From Gallionellaceae bacterium (GTDB lineage Bacteria; Pseudomonadota; Gammaproteobacteria; Burkholderiales; Thiobacillaceae): DNA of 64,000 bases. How positions within the stretch are numbered: position 1 is the first letter of the stretch; each line of letters starts with the position of its first letter. Below the pieces are notes generated by a model. The model saw only the letters and a list, made by a program, of their open reading frames with translations, had not been told where the DNA came from and did not search any database. Location of the stretch: contig JAQTLU010000008.1 in the NCBI GenBank assembly GCA_028714735.1, positions 62,001-126,000 of the forward strand, read 5' to 3'. Shown here in pieces: positions 25,080 through 34,396 of the stretch. The position numbers were made by a program, and so were the translations under genes.

Positions 25080-26473
25080 GCCAGGCGTTCGCGCGCCCGC
25101 CTGATGGCAGCGCGCACCTGCGCTGGCGCGGTGCCGCCGATATGGTCGCGGCTGGCCAGAGAGCCTTCCACGGTGAGCACCTCGAACACGTCTTCGCCGA
25201 TCAGCGGCGAGAATTCGCGCAGTTCTTCCAGGCTCAGTTCCGGCAGGTCGCGGCCGGTGGTCTCGGCGATGCGCACCGCCTTGGCCACGGCGCCGTGGGC
25301 GTCGCGGAAGGGCAGGCCCTTCTTGACCAGGTAGTCGGCCAGGTCGGTCGCGGTGGCGTAGCCCTGGGTCAGCGCGGCGCGCATGTTCGCAGTGCGCACG
25401 CCGTCTTCCTTCACGGTCAGGCCGGCCAGCATGTCGGCATAGATGCGCAGGGTATCGACCACGGTGTCGACGGTGTCGAACAGGGGTTCCTTGTCCTCCT
25501 GGTTGTCCTTGTTGTAGGCCAGGGGCTGCGACTTCATCAGGGTGAGCAGGGCGACGAGGTGGCCGTTGACCCGGCCGGTCTTGCCGCGCACCAGCTCGGG
25601 CACGTCCGGGTTCTTCTTCTGCGGCATGATCGACGAGCCGGTGCAGTAGCGGTCGGGCAGGTCGATGAAGCCGAAGCGCGGGCTCATCCACAGGATCAGC
25701 TCCTCCGACAGGCGCGACAGATGGGTCATCAGCAACGCGCAGGCGGCGGTGAATTCGATTGCGAAGTCGCGGTCGGAGACGGCGTCGAGCGAGTTCTCGC
25801 AGACAGAGTCGAAGCCCAGTTCGGCGGCCACGGACTCGCGGTCGATCGGGTAGCTGGTGCCGGCCAGGGCGGCGGCGCCGAGCGGCAGCCGGTTGACCCG
25901 CTTGCGGGCATCGAGCAGGCGTTCCCGGTCGCGGCTCGACATCTCGACATAGGCCATCAGGTGGTGGCCGAAGGTGACCGGCTGGGCGACCTGGAGATGG
26001 GTGAAGCCGGGCATCGGCGTATCGGCATGCTTTTCCGCGAGGTCGAGCAGGGCGGCCTGGAAGGCGCCGATCAGGCCGACGATGGTATCGATCTCGTCGC
26101 GCAGCCAGAGCCGGATGTCGGTGGCGACCTGGTCGTTGCGCGAGCGGCCGGTGTGCAGGCGCTTGCCGGCATCGCCGATCAGCCCGGTCAGGCGCTTTTC
26201 GATGTTGAGGTGGACGTCCTCGTCGTCGAGGTTCCAGACGAATTCGCCGCGCTGGACTTCGGCCAGGATGGTGGCCATGCCGCCTTCGATGGCGGCCAGG
26301 TCGGCGGCCGGGATGATGCCCTGGCGCACCAGCATGTGCGCGTGCGCCAGCGAGCCCTTGATGTCATGGCGGGCCAGGCGCTGGTCGAAGAACACCGAGG
26401 CGGTGTAGCGCTTGACCAGCTCGGAGACGGGTTCGGAAAAACGTTCGGACCAGGTTTTGTCGGTGCTGGACAT
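25076..26473 (-). CDS. argH: Argininosuccinate lyase ArgH
   Basis: A 465-residue enzyme that splits argininosuccinate into arginine and fumarate. The family signature '[20 protein letters not shown]' is intact and carries the catalytic serine loop. '[19 protein letters not shown]' and '[20 protein letters not shown]' hold substrate-binding residues. Length is typical. A thioredoxin-like gene lies 28 bp upstream on the same strand and may be cotranscribed. Confidence 0.97.
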   Translation of the reverse strand: MSSTDKTWSERFSEPVSELVKRYTASVFFDQRLARHDIKGSLAHAHMLVRQGIIPAADLAAIEGGMATILAEVQRGEFVWNLDDEDVHLNIEKRLTGLIGDAGKRLHTGRSRNDQVATDIRLWLRDEIDTIVGLIGAFQAALLDLAEKHADTPMPGFTHLQVAQPVTFGHHLMAYVEMSSRDRERLLDARKRVNRLPLGAAALAGTSYPIDRESVAAELGFDSVCENSLDAVSDRDFAIEFTAACALLMTHLSRLSEELILWMSPRFGFIDLPDRYCTGSSIMPQKKNPDVPELVRGKTGRVNGHLVALLTLMKSQPLAYNKDNQEDKEPLFDTVDTVVDTLRIYADMLAGLTVKEDGVRTANMRAALTQGYATATDLADYLVKKGLPFRDAHGAVAKAVRIAETTGRDLPELSLEELREFSPLIGEDVFEVLTVEGSLASRDHIGGTAPAQVRAAIRRARERLA

Positions 26474-26501
26474 GGCGATGGCTGGGCAGGAAAAAAGCGG
26501 A

Positions 26502-26999
26502 TTATAGCGGGGCCGGGGCGTTGGTCTTGCCGCGTATCTTGCCGACGGCCAGGTCGATGGCCTCGTCCAGGTACATGCCGTAGTAGTCCACCGTGGTCAG
26601 GCCGATCACCGGCTTGGCCAGCATGCGGCCCTTGCCGTCGAGCAGCAGCACCGTCGGCACCAGGCTGTAGCCGTATTGCTGGGCCAGTTTCCTGGGCGTG
26701 GTCGGACGGCCCTCGAAATCGCGGATGGGGCTGTCGTCCGATACCACCAGCCGGCGCATCACCACCTTTTCCCGGTACTGGCGATTGCCGCTCATCGGGA
26801 TGAGGAATTCGTTGAGGACGCGTTCGCAATAGGTGCAGTGCTGGCCGGTCAGGACGACCAGCAGGGCGCCGTCGACGGCCCGTGCGGCGGCGGCGTCCTT
26901 CTGCAGGTCGCGGGCGTCCGGTACGCTTCCGACGGCCCCGGCGGCGGCCGAGGCCCATGCTAGAATCGCTAACAGCCAGGCAAGTATTTGTTTCGTCAT
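26502..26999 (-). CDS. Exported thioredoxin-like protein, SoxW-type
   Basis: A 165-residue thioredoxin-fold protein with an N-terminal signal '[20 protein letters not shown]'. The active site is '[15 protein letters not shown]' (CxxC near residues 55-58), and the cis-proline loop is '[15 protein letters not shown]'. The pattern of a CxYC site followed by 'EFLIPM' resembles SoxW-like and DsbC-like periplasmic reductases. It would act in the periplasm on disulfides, perhaps for sulfur oxidation or cytochrome maturation; this is inferred. It is divergent from hemC, 55 bp apart. Confidence 0.83.
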   Translation of the reverse strand: MTKQILAWLLAILAWASAAAGAVGSVPDARDLQKDAAAARAVDGALLVVLTGQHCTYCERVLNEFLIPMSGNRQYREKVVMRRLVVSDDSPIRDFEGRPTTPRKLAQQYGYSLVPTVLLLDGKGRMLAKPVIGLTTVDYYGMYLDEAIDLAVGKIRGKTNAPAPL

Positions 27000-27054
27000 C
27001 GTATCGACTCCTTCTCCTGGCCGGATTCTATCTCTCCATCACGTCCGCGCACAT

Positions 27055-27984
27055 ATGACCAATAAACTGATCATCGCCACCCGGGAAAGCCAACTGGCCC
27101 TTTGGCAGGCCCACCACATCCGCGACCGCCTCGAGGCGCTGCACCCCGGCCTGACCGTCGAACTGCTGGGCATGACCACCCAGGGCGACCAGATACTCGA
27201 TTCCCCCCTGTCCCGCATCGGCGGCAAGGGGCTGTTCGTCAAGGAACTGGAGCAGGCCATGCAGGAGGGTCGCGCGCACCTGGCCGTGCACTCGCTCAAG
27301 GACGTGCCGATGGACCTGCCGGAAGGCTTCGAGCTGACGGCGATCGGCAAGCGGGAAGATCCGCGCGACGCCTTCGTGTCGAACCACTACAAGGCGCTTG
27401 CCGACCTGCCCTCGGGCGCCCGCGTCGGCACCTCCAGCCTGCGCCGTCAGGCCCAGTTGCGCGCCAAGCATCCCGGCCTGGTGGTCGACACCCTGCGCGG
27501 CAACGTCAACACCCGCCTGCGCAAGCTGGACGAAGGCCAGTATGACGCCATCATCCTGGCCGCGGCCGGGCTGAAGCGCCTGGGTTTCGGCAAGCGCATC
27601 GCCGCCTCCCTGAGCCCGGCGGAGAGCCTGCCGGCGGTCGGCCAGGGCGCCCTCGGCATCGAGATCCGGACCGGACAGCCTGAGGTCGCCCGCCTGCTGG
27701 CGCCGCTCAACGACCCCATCACGGCCGCCTGCGTGCGCGCCGAGCGGGCCATGAGCCGGCTGCTCCAGGGCGGCTGCCAGGCGCCCATCGGCGGCTATTG
27801 CGTCGAAAAGGACGGCACGCTGCACCTGCGCGGTTTCGTCGCTGACCTCGAAGGCGTGCGCTTCTACCGTGCCGAGGCGGAAGGCGTCATGGCCGATCCG
27901 GAGGCGCTCGGCCACCGCGTCGCCGAGGCCCTGATCGGCCAGGGCGCCGACCGCCTGCTGGCCGAGCTGATCCACCGGGACTGA
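27055..27984 (+). CDS. hemC: Porphobilinogen deaminase HemC
   Basis: A 309-residue enzyme that polymerises four porphobilinogens into hydroxymethylbilane for heme synthesis. The start '[20 protein letters not shown]' is typical. '[20 protein letters not shown]' and '[11 protein letters not shown]' line the active site, and the dipyrromethane cofactor attaches to C241 in '[13 protein letters not shown]'. Longer in-frame starts would enter the divergent gene. It shares the base of its stop with the hemD start. Confidence 0.97.
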   Translation: MTNKLIIATRESQLALWQAHHIRDRLEALHPGLTVELLGMTTQGDQILDSPLSRIGGKGLFVKELEQAMQEGRAHLAVHSLKDVPMDLPEGFELTAIGKREDPRDAFVSNHYKALADLPSGARVGTSSLRRQAQLRAKHPGLVVDTLRGNVNTRLRKLDEGQYDAIILAAAGLKRLGFGKRIAASLSPAESLPAVGQGALGIEIRTGQPEVARLLAPLNDPITAACVRAERAMSRLLQGGCQAPIGGYCVEKDGTLHLRGFVADLEGVRFYRAEAEGVMADPEALGHRVAEALIGQGADRLLAELIHRD

Positions 27985-28766
27985 TGTCTGCTGGAGCGCT
28001 GGCCGGGCGCGGCATCCTGATCACCCGCCCGGCCGGGCAGGCGGAGGGACTGGCGACACGCGTCGCCGAACTGGGCGGCAACGCCATCCTGTTCCCGACC
28101 CTGGAAATTGCTCCGCCGACCGATCCGGTCGCCTTGTCCCACGCCATCGGCAGCCTGCCGGGCGATGACCTCGCCATCTTCATCAGCCCGACCAGCGTGG
28201 AGCGGGCCTGGCCCCTGATCCTCGAACGCCACGGCGGCTGGCCGCATGGCGTCGCGCCGGCGGCGGTCGGCCAGGCCACGGCGCGGGCCTTGGCACGATA
28301 CGGCGTCCAGCACGTCCTCTACGCCGAGGACGGTGCCGACAGCGAAAGCCTGCTGGCGCTGGCCGAACTCGGCGACATGACCGGGAAGCGCGTGCTGATC
28401 ATCCGTGGCGAAGGCGGCCGCGAGGTGCTGGCCGACACCCTGCGCCGGCGTGGCGCCCGGGTCGACTATGCCGAGTGCTATCGCCGGCTCCGGCCCGAGG
28501 CCGAGCCCGCGCCGCTGCTGGCATTGTGGCGGGACGGCGGCATCGCCGCGGTGACCGTCACCAGCCGGGAGGTGTTCACCAATCTGGTCGACCTGCTGGG
28601 CGCGGCCGGTGCCGCGCTGCTGCGCGCCACCCCCCTGTTTGCGCCGCACGAGCGGATCGCCGCGGCGGCGCGGGAGTGGGGTGTCGCCGAGGTGGTGACG
28701 ACGCCGCCGGGCGACGCCGGGCTTGTGTCCGGCCTGACAGACTGGTTCAATCGACGGCATGGCTGA
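27984..28766 (+). CDS. hemD: Uroporphyrinogen-III synthase HemD
   Basis: A 260-residue enzyme that cyclises hydroxymethylbilane with ring inversion. HemD is poorly conserved, but 'ILITRPAGQAEGLATRVAEL', 'DLAIFISPTSVERAWPL', 'VLIIRGEGGREVLADTLRRR' and 'VTVTSREVFTNLVDLLG' fit the two-domain fold. It follows hemC with TGATG overlap and overlaps hemX by 8 bp. Context makes the call secure. Confidence 0.93.
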   Translation: MSAGALAGRGILITRPAGQAEGLATRVAELGGNAILFPTLEIAPPTDPVALSHAIGSLPGDDLAIFISPTSVERAWPLILERHGGWPHGVAPAAVGQATARALARYGVQHVLYAEDGADSESLLALAELGDMTGKRVLIIRGEGGREVLADTLRRRGARVDYAECYRRLRPEAEPAPLLALWRDGGIAAVTVTSREVFTNLVDLLGAAGAALLRATPLFAPHERIAAAAREWGVAEVVTTPPGDAGLVSGLTDWFNRRHG

Positions 28767-29796
28767 AACGACCCCACCCGAAACGCCCGTCCAGACCCCC
28801 GCGCCGAACCCTGCCCGGCACGGCTGGATCCTGCCCCTGGCCCTGATCCTGGCCGTGCTCGCCTTCGCCACCACCGGCGGGGTGTTCTGGTACATGCAGA
28901 TGCGCATGCAGGACCTGGAGGTGCAACTGGCCCGGCGCATCGGCCAGTTCGATACCTCCAGCCAGGAAGCGCGTGCGGCCGCCAAGGAGGCGCGCGCCTC
29001 GATCGAGAACGTGGTGGTCCGCATCGGCGCCCTGGAGGCCAAGGCGCTGGAGGCGCAGAACCAGCAACTGGCCCTGGAGGCGGTCTACCAGGACCTGGCC
29101 CGGAGCCAGGACGAACGCATGCTGGCCGATATCGAACAGCCCTTGCTGCTGGCCGACCAGCAACTCCAGATGGCCGGCAACGTGCGCGCCGCCCTGCTCG
29201 GGCTCGATGCCGCCGAGGCGCGCCTGGTGCGGATGAAGAAGCCCCAGTTCGAGCGCCTGCGTGAGGCCATCGCGCGCGACTCGGCCCGGCTCAAGCTGAT
29301 GCCGGCGGCCGATGTGCAGGGCATCAATGCCCACATCGACGCCCTGTTGCTCAATGTCGACCAGTTGAAGCTGGACATGGAGCCGGAGGCCGTCGCGAAA
29401 CCGCTGCCGAAACCCGAGGTGGACCCGGTCGACTGGATGGGGCGCCTGGGCCGCGAGACCTGGACCGAGATCAAGCAACTGGTCCGCATCCGCCGCCTGG
29501 ACAACCCCAACGTGGAGTTGCTGGCGCCCACGCAGGTCTATTTCCTGCGCGAGAACCTCAAGCTGCGCCTGCTCTCGGCGCGCCTGGCCGTGCTGCAGCG
29601 CGACGAGGCGACCTTCCGCGCCGACATCGCCGCGGCGCAGGCCTGGGTCGAGCGCTATTTCCGCCGATCCGACGCCCTGAGCGTCGCCATGGTCAAGGAC
29701 CTCAAGGCCATGGCGGGGATGCCAGTCGCGCTCCAGAATGCCGACCTGCGCGAAAGCCTCAAGGTCCTGCGCAGCCTGACCCACGGGGATCGCTGA
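28759..29796 (+). CDS. hemX: HemX-like membrane protein
   Basis: A 345-residue protein with one N-terminal membrane helix 'WILPLALILAVLAFATTGGV' and a long periplasmic part rich in coiled coil ('EARAAAKEARASIENVVVRI'). Proteins of this family (often named HemX) follow hemD in beta- and gammaproteobacteria; the exact biochemical role is not established. The C-terminal 'AQAWVERYFRRSDALSVAMV' segment is characteristic. It overlaps hemD by 8 bp and shares a TGATG junction with hemY. Confidence 0.92.
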   Translation: MAETTPPETPVQTPAPNPARHGWILPLALILAVLAFATTGGVFWYMQMRMQDLEVQLARRIGQFDTSSQEARAAAKEARASIENVVVRIGALEAKALEAQNQQLALEAVYQDLARSQDERMLADIEQPLLLADQQLQMAGNVRAALLGLDAAEARLVRMKKPQFERLREAIARDSARLKLMPAADVQGINAHIDALLLNVDQLKLDMEPEAVAKPLPKPEVDPVDWMGRLGRETWTEIKQLVRIRRLDNPNVELLAPTQVYFLRENLKLRLLSARLAVLQRDEATFRADIAAAQAWVERYFRRSDALSVAMVKDLKAMAGMPVALQNADLRESLKVLRSLTHGDR

Positions 29797-30326
29797 TGCG
29801 GCCCATCCTCTGGCTGTTGCTGCTGTTCGCCCTGGCGGTGGCGATCACCCTGGCGGCCCGGTTCGACGAGGGCTACGTCCTGGTCGTGATACCGCCCTGG
29901 CGGCTGGAGATGTCCTTCGTCCTGGCCGCGGTGTCGATGCTGGCCCTGTACGGGGCGATCTGGCTGGTGGTGCGGATACTGCGGTTGGCGCTCAGCCTGC
30001 CGACCGACGTGCGCGCCTGGCGCAACCGGCGGCGCAGCGACAAGGCCGATGACGAGCTGACCCGGGCGATCGCCGCCTACCTGTCCGGGCAGCCGGCCCA
30101 TGCCCAGAAGCTGGCCACCAGCGCCTACAAGCGCGAGCGCCGGCCGATGGCCGCGCTGGTGGCGGCGCACGCCGCCCTGGCCGAGGGCGACCGCGCGACC
30201 GCGAGTCTGTATCTGGATGGCCTGGAGACCGACCCCGGCGAACTGACCGCGGCCCGCCAGGCCGCCGAGGCGAAGCTGGCCGAAGCCGAGGTCATTGCAG
30301 CGCCGCTGGAAATCCCGCCGGCCTAG
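29796..30326 (+). CDS. hemY: HemY-like protein, C-terminally short
   Basis: A 176-residue membrane protein with the HemY N-terminal domain: two membrane helices ('LWLLLLFALAVAITLAARF' and 'MSFVLAAVSMLALYGAIWLV'), the signature 'DEGYVLVVIPPWRLEMS' and the start of the TPR region 'AIAAYLSGQPAHAQKLATSA'. HemY in most proteobacteria is about 390-420 residues, so over half, mostly TPR repeats, is missing. The frame ends in TAG 21 bp before a convergent gene, so there is no room for the rest. It may be a lineage-specific short form or a truncation. Confidence 0.85.
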   Translation: MRPILWLLLLFALAVAITLAARFDEGYVLVVIPPWRLEMSFVLAAVSMLALYGAIWLVVRILRLALSLPTDVRAWRNRRRSDKADDELTRAIAAYLSGQPAHAQKLATSAYKRERRPMAALVAAHAALAEGDRATASLYLDGLETDPGELTAARQAAEAKLAEAEVIAAPLEIPPA

Positions 30327-30347
30327 GGCGCTTCGCTTAAGGCACCC

Positions 30348-31352
30348 CTACTGGAACGAGAAGGCGTCCGAGAAGAACTCGTCTTCAGGCAGTCCCCTGA
30401 CCAGGAAATCATGCTTCGCCGCCTCGATCATCGCCGGCGCGCCGCAGGCGTAGACCTGCCAGCCTGAGAGGTCGGCGATATCCGCCAGCACGGCCTGATG
30501 GACCAGGCCGGTGCGGCCCGGCCAGTGGTCGGCCGGCAGCGGTTCCGAGAGCACCGGGATGAAGCTGAAGTTCTCGTGCTCCTGCTGCCACTGCGACGGC
30601 GGGGCCGGCAGGTAGAGATCGGCCAGCGTCTTGGCGCCCCAGTACAGCACCATCTCGCGGTCGATGCCGTGGTGGAAGACGTGGCCGAGGATGCTCTTGA
30701 TCGGCGCGAAGCCGGTGCCGCCGGCCAGGAAGAGGATCGGCTTGTCCGACTCGCGCAGGAAGAAGCTGCCCTGCGGGCCCTTGATGCGCAGGATGTCCTT
30801 GGCCTTCATTCCGCCGAACACCTGGTCGGTGAAGAGGCCGCCGGGCACGTGGCGGATGTGCAGTTCCAGCAGTTGGTCCTCTTCCGGCGCGTTGGCCAGG
30901 GAGAAGCTGCGCCGCTTGCCGTCCTTGAGCAGGAAGTCGATGTACTGGCCGGGCAGGAACTGCAGGCGTTCGCTCGCCGGCAGCTTGAGCCAGACGGCCA
31001 TGACGTCGGCGGCCAGTTTCTCCATCTTCTCGACCCGGCAGGGCAGGGTCTTGACCGGGATGTCCTTGGCGGCGCCGATCTCCTTCACCTCGATGATCAG
31101 GTCGGTCTTCGGTTTGGCGGTGCAGAACAGGGCCAGCCCCTTGGCCTTGTCATCCTTGGGCAGCGTGGCCGGCTGGTGGGCGCCGTAGTCGACCTCGCCC
31201 TCCAGTACCTTGCCCTTGCAGGCCCCGCAGGCGCCGTTGCGGCACCCGTAAGGCAGGGCGAAGTCCTCGCGCAGCGCGGCTTCAAGCACGGTTTCGCCGT
31301 CCTGCACGGTAAACTGGTGGCCGCTGGGCTGGATGGTGACCTGGTGAGACAT
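30348..31352 (-). CDS. Ferredoxin-flavin-NAD(P)H reductase (CDP-glucoseen reductase-like)
   Basis: A 334-residue one-chain electron-transfer enzyme. Residues 1-90 are a plant-type 2Fe-2S ferredoxin with ligands C37, C42, C45 and C77. Then comes a ferredoxin-reductase FAD domain ('PGQYIDFLLKDGKRRSFSLA') and an NAD domain ('PILFLAGGTGFAPIKSILGH', 'VYACGAPAMIEAA'). Such proteins are usually annotated as CDP-6-deoxy-3,4-glucoseen reductase, but no sugar-pathway genes are near, so the real acceptor is unknown. AGAGGA precedes ATG 31352. It is divergent from the SDR gene, 27 bp apart. Confidence 0.93.
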   Translation of the reverse strand: MSHQVTIQPSGHQFTVQDGETVLEAALREDFALPYGCRNGACGACKGKVLEGEVDYGAHQPATLPKDDKAKGLALFCTAKPKTDLIIEVKEIGAAKDIPVKTLPCRVEKMEKLAADVMAVWLKLPASERLQFLPGQYIDFLLKDGKRRSFSLANAPEEDQLLELHIRHVPGGLFTDQVFGGMKAKDILRIKGPQGSFFLRESDKPILFLAGGTGFAPIKSILGHVFHHGIDREMVLYWGAKTLADLYLPAPPSQWQQEHENFSFIPVLSEPLPADHWPGRTGLVHQAVLADIADLSGWQVYACGAPAMIEAAKHDFLVRGLPEDEFFSDAFSFQ

Positions 31353-31379
31353 CGTTAATCCTCTTCTCAAAGCTGAAAC

Positions 31380-32264
31380 ATGTTGCGAATACTGATAGTC
31401 GGTTGCGGCGACGTCGGCCTGCGTGCCGCCCGCATGCTGCGCGGCAAGGCCCGCGTCTATGGCCTGTTGCGCTCGCCCGAGCGGGCTGATGAACTGCGCG
31501 CTGCCGGGGTGATCCCGGTGCCCGGCGACCTCGACGACCGGCGCAGCCTCAAGCGCCTGGCCGGGCTGGCCGACGTGGTGTTCCACTTCGCCCCGCCGCC
31601 GCCGGATGGCGAAGACGATCCGCGCACCCGCCGTCTCGTCGCGGCCCTGTCTTCAGGCGAATCGACCAGGCGGGGCGCAAGTTTACCCCGCACCCTGATC
31701 TACGTCAGCACCAGCGGTGTCTATGGCGATTGTGCCGGTGCGGCGGTGCCGGAGACCCGTCCCGCCCGCCCCCACAACGCCCGCGCGAAACGGCGCCAGG
31801 CCGCCGAACGGACCCTGCGTCGCTGGGCCGCCGATACCGGCGTCGGCCTTGCCATCCTGCGCGCGCCCGGCATCTACGCGCGCGACCGCCTGCCCTCGGA
31901 ACGGGTGAAGAAGGGCCTGCCCGCCCTGCTTCCGGCCGACGACATCGACACCAACCACATCCACGCCGACGACCTCGCCGGCCTGGCCGTCGCCGCGCTG
32001 TTCCGCGCCGGCCGCAACCGCCTGTACAACGCGGTCGACGACAGCGGCCTGAAGATGGGCGACTGGTTCGACGTGGTGGCCGATTACCTCGGCGTGGCGC
32101 GGCCGCCCCGGCTGCCCAGGGAGGCGGTCATGGCGGCAGTGACCCCGGCCATGCGCAGCTTCCTGTCCGAATCCAGGCGCCTGAGCAATGGCCGGATCAA
32201 GGGCGAGCTGCGCTACCGGCTACATTATCCGAACGTGCGGGTCGCCCTGTTCGACACGGATTGA
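31380..32264 (+). CDS. NAD(P)-binding epimerase-like SDR (YeeZ family)
   Basis: A 294-residue extended SDR. The nucleotide site 'ILIVGCGDVGLRAARML' is at residues 4-20, followed by 'LIYVSTSGVYGDCAG' and 'RAPGIYARDRLPSERVKKG' and the conserved 'NHIHADDLAGLAVAAL'. The YxxxK catalytic pair of classical SDRs is replaced by 'ARAKRRQAAER', as in YeeZ-like proteins. The substrate is unknown. It converges with the outer-membrane factor gene 6 bp away. Confidence 0.88.
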   Translation: MLRILIVGCGDVGLRAARMLRGKARVYGLLRSPERADELRAAGVIPVPGDLDDRRSLKRLAGLADVVFHFAPPPPDGEDDPRTRRLVAALSSGESTRRGASLPRTLIYVSTSGVYGDCAGAAVPETRPARPHNARAKRRQAAERTLRRWAADTGVGLAILRAPGIYARDRLPSERVKKGLPALLPADDIDTNHIHADDLAGLAVAALFRAGRNRLYNAVDDSGLKMGDWFDVVADYLGVARPPRLPREAVMAAVTPAMRSFLSESRRLSNGRIKGELRYRLHYPNVRVALFDTD

Positions 32265-32270
32265 TCGGGC

Positions 32271-33779
32271 TTATTGCACGGGCGCCGGCAGGTCGACGGG
32301 GCGGTCCTGCGACCAGCCGCCGCCCATGGCCTGGTACAGCGCGGCGGTGTCGGCCAGGCGCAGCGCCTGTGCCGCCACCCGGTCGATCCGGGTTTGCTGG
32401 GCCTGCTGCTGGGCGATGAGCAGATCGAGATAGCTGGCCGCACCCAGGGCATAGTGCTGTTGCACCAGACCTAGCGCGGCCTGCGCGCTGCCGTCGGCGT
32501 CGGCGAGAGACGCCAGGGCCTGGGCGTCGTGTTCGAGCGCGCGCAAGACATCGGCGGCTTCGCGCAAGGCCTGCAGGACGGACTGCCGATAGTTGGCGGC
32601 GGCGGCGTCGAATCCCGCTTCGGCGGCCCGCGCCTCGGCGCGCAGGCCGGGATTGAACAGGGGCTGCGCCAGTTGCCCCGCCAGCCCCCACACCAGCGAA
32701 CCGCTGCCGAACAGGCTGGCGGCGGTGAGGGCCTGGGAGCCGAGCTGGGCGCTCAGCGTGAGCTGCGGATAGCGTTTCGCCACGGCCACTCCGTGTTGCG
32801 CCGCCGCGGCATGCAGCAGGGCCTCGGCGGCCTGGATGTCCGGGCGCCGGCGCGTCAGCTCGGACGGCAGCCGTACCGGGAGTTCGCCCGGCAGCCTGAA
32901 GTCGGCCAGGGTGAATTGCGGCATGGCGGCGGCCCCCGGCGCCTGGCCGACCAGGGTCGCCAGCAGATGGTTGCTCTGATCCAGGCGCTTGCGCAGCGGC
33001 ACGATGCCGGCGCGGGTTTGCGCCACCTGGGTTTGCAGGGCCAACACCTCGCGCTCCGAGGTGGCGCCGAGGGCGAGGCGGCGGCGGGTCAACTCCAGTT
33101 GCTCGGACTGGGTCGCCAGGATGGCCTCGCTGGCCTCGATCTGTCCGGCCAGTTGCGCCTGGACGACGGCCGTGGTGACCACGTTGCCGATCAGGGTCAG
33201 GCGCGCCCCTTCGAGCTGGTAGCGCCGATACTCGGTTTGCGCCGCCAGGGCTTCCAGTGCGCGCCGGTTGCCGCCGGCGAGGTCGAGGTCGTAGCTCACC
33301 GCCACGCTGGCGTGGTACAGGTTGAAGCTGCGCTCGCCGCCGGGCAGGCCCGCCGCGGCATTGTTGGTGTCCTGGCGCTGCGCGCCGAGGCCGGCGTTGG
33401 CTTGGGGATAGCGGGTGGCGCCGGCCTTCGCCTCGTAGCCGAGCCGGGCCTGGCGCAAGGTGGCCTCGGCGGCTTCCAGGGTGGGGCTGGCGCGCAGTGC
33501 CTGATCGACCAGGCCATCGAGCCTGGCCGAGCCGAATTGCCGCCACCATTGCAGATCGACCGGCGCGCCTTCGACAAACCGTTGCGCACCGCCCAGCGCG
33601 GTGGCGGCGGTTGCGGTCTGGGCGGGCAGCGCCGTGGCGGTGTAGCCCGCGACACCGGGTGCGGCCGGGGACTGGAAATCAGGGCCGGCGGCGCAGCCGG
33701 CCAGCAGGCCCAGGCACAGTATCGCGCCGGTGGCGTGAAGCGGGGTGCGCGGGGGCGGTAGGTGGTGATCTGCCTTCAT
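32271..33779 (-). CDS. Outer-membrane efflux lipoprotein, NodT/OprM type
   Basis: A 502-residue TolC-like channel with a lipobox 'LGLLAGCAAGPDF' near residues 23-31. Two outer-membrane-factor repeats follow: 'LDGLVDQALRASPTLEAAEA' and 'SELTRRRPDIQAAEALLHAA'. Late repeat sequence 'YALGAASYLDLLIAQQQ' is typical. It would form the trimeric tunnel for the ABC exporter encoded upstream in the same operon, and perhaps also for the RND pump at 3.4-7.6 kb. ATG 33779 has GGAG 6 nt upstream. It is the last gene of the operon. Confidence 0.94.
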   Translation of the reverse strand: MKADHHLPPPRTPLHATGAILCLGLLAGCAAGPDFQSPAAPGVAGYTATALPAQTATAATALGGAQRFVEGAPVDLQWWRQFGSARLDGLVDQALRASPTLEAAEATLRQARLGYEAKAGATRYPQANAGLGAQRQDTNNAAAGLPGGERSFNLYHASVAVSYDLDLAGGNRRALEALAAQTEYRRYQLEGARLTLIGNVVTTAVVQAQLAGQIEASEAILATQSEQLELTRRRLALGATSEREVLALQTQVAQTRAGIVPLRKRLDQSNHLLATLVGQAPGAAAMPQFTLADFRLPGELPVRLPSELTRRRPDIQAAEALLHAAAAQHGVAVAKRYPQLTLSAQLGSQALTAASLFGSGSLVWGLAGQLAQPLFNPGLRAEARAAEAGFDAAAANYRQSVLQALREAADVLRALEHDAQALASLADADGSAQAALGLVQQHYALGAASYLDLLIAQQQAQQTRIDRVAAQALRLADTAALYQAMGGGWSQDRPVDLPAPVQ

Positions 33780-33793
33780 GGGCGGCTCCATTG

Positions 33794-34378
33794 TCATCCT
33801 GGCCATGGGGAAACCAGTTCGGTGCGATAGCGTGCGTAGGCCTTGACTGCCTCGGCGAGCAGGCATTCCCGTCGCTCGGCATCGATGCCGAGCGTCAGGC
33901 CCTGGATGATCCGGATCAGGCGCCTTGCCGCGGCCTGCGGCTCGACGTAGGCCCTGACCAGGCCTTGCTGCCTGGCCCGGCCGATGATGCGCGCCAGGCG
34001 TCCGGCGTAATGGTCGATGACCTTGCGCCCCCGCCTCTGCAGGCGGGTGTCGCCGTCCTGCGCCAGCCAGGCCAGCAGGCGCCTGGGGACCTCGGGGTGC
34101 CGGGCGATGAAGGCGATCTGCAACTGGAATGCGCGCTCCAGTTCCCGCAGCGGATGCGCTTGCCCGCTGCGTCCCAGCCTGCGCAACACGGTCCCCCGCA
34201 CCCGGGCGATGTAGCGTTTGCGACCGCCCGTGCTGGCGGCCTCCGGCGGCGACCATGCTGCCTCGACCGGGCCGGCATCCGCTACGCCGTCCAGGTCCGC
34301 ACGCAGGTAGTCGAGCGTGGTTTGCCACCATTCCAGCAAATATGCGGACGCGAAGTTGTTGCCGTGGTCAGCTTGCAT
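33794..34378 (-). CDS. TetR-like ligand-binding domain protein without the DNA-binding domain
   Basis: A 194-residue all-helical protein. Its middle, 'LERAFQLQIAFIARHPEVPR' followed by 'VIDHYAGRLARIIGRARQQG' and 'AARRLIRIIQGLTLGIDAE', resembles the C-terminal ligand-binding domain of the TetR gene product at the head of the same operon ('HVEFIVEHPGVPRMMF', 'LIQRYGERLHALIERGKESG', 'AATLFIGTIQGLVMQSM'). The helix-turn-helix is absent: the gene starts at an ATG with GGGAGAT upstream and only 18 bp separate it from cytochrome c'. It may bind the ligand or pair with the regulator. A decayed gene is the alternative. Confidence 0.65.
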   Translation of the reverse strand: MQADHGNNFASAYLLEWWQTTLDYLRADLDGVADAGPVEAAWSPPEAASTGGRKRYIARVRGTVLRRLGRSGQAHPLRELERAFQLQIAFIARHPEVPRRLLAWLAQDGDTRLQRRGRKVIDHYAGRLARIIGRARQQGLVRAYVEPQAAARRLIRIIQGLTLGIDAERRECLLAEAVKAYARYRTELVSPWPG

Positions 34379-34396
34379 GTTGATCTCCCGGCGGAC

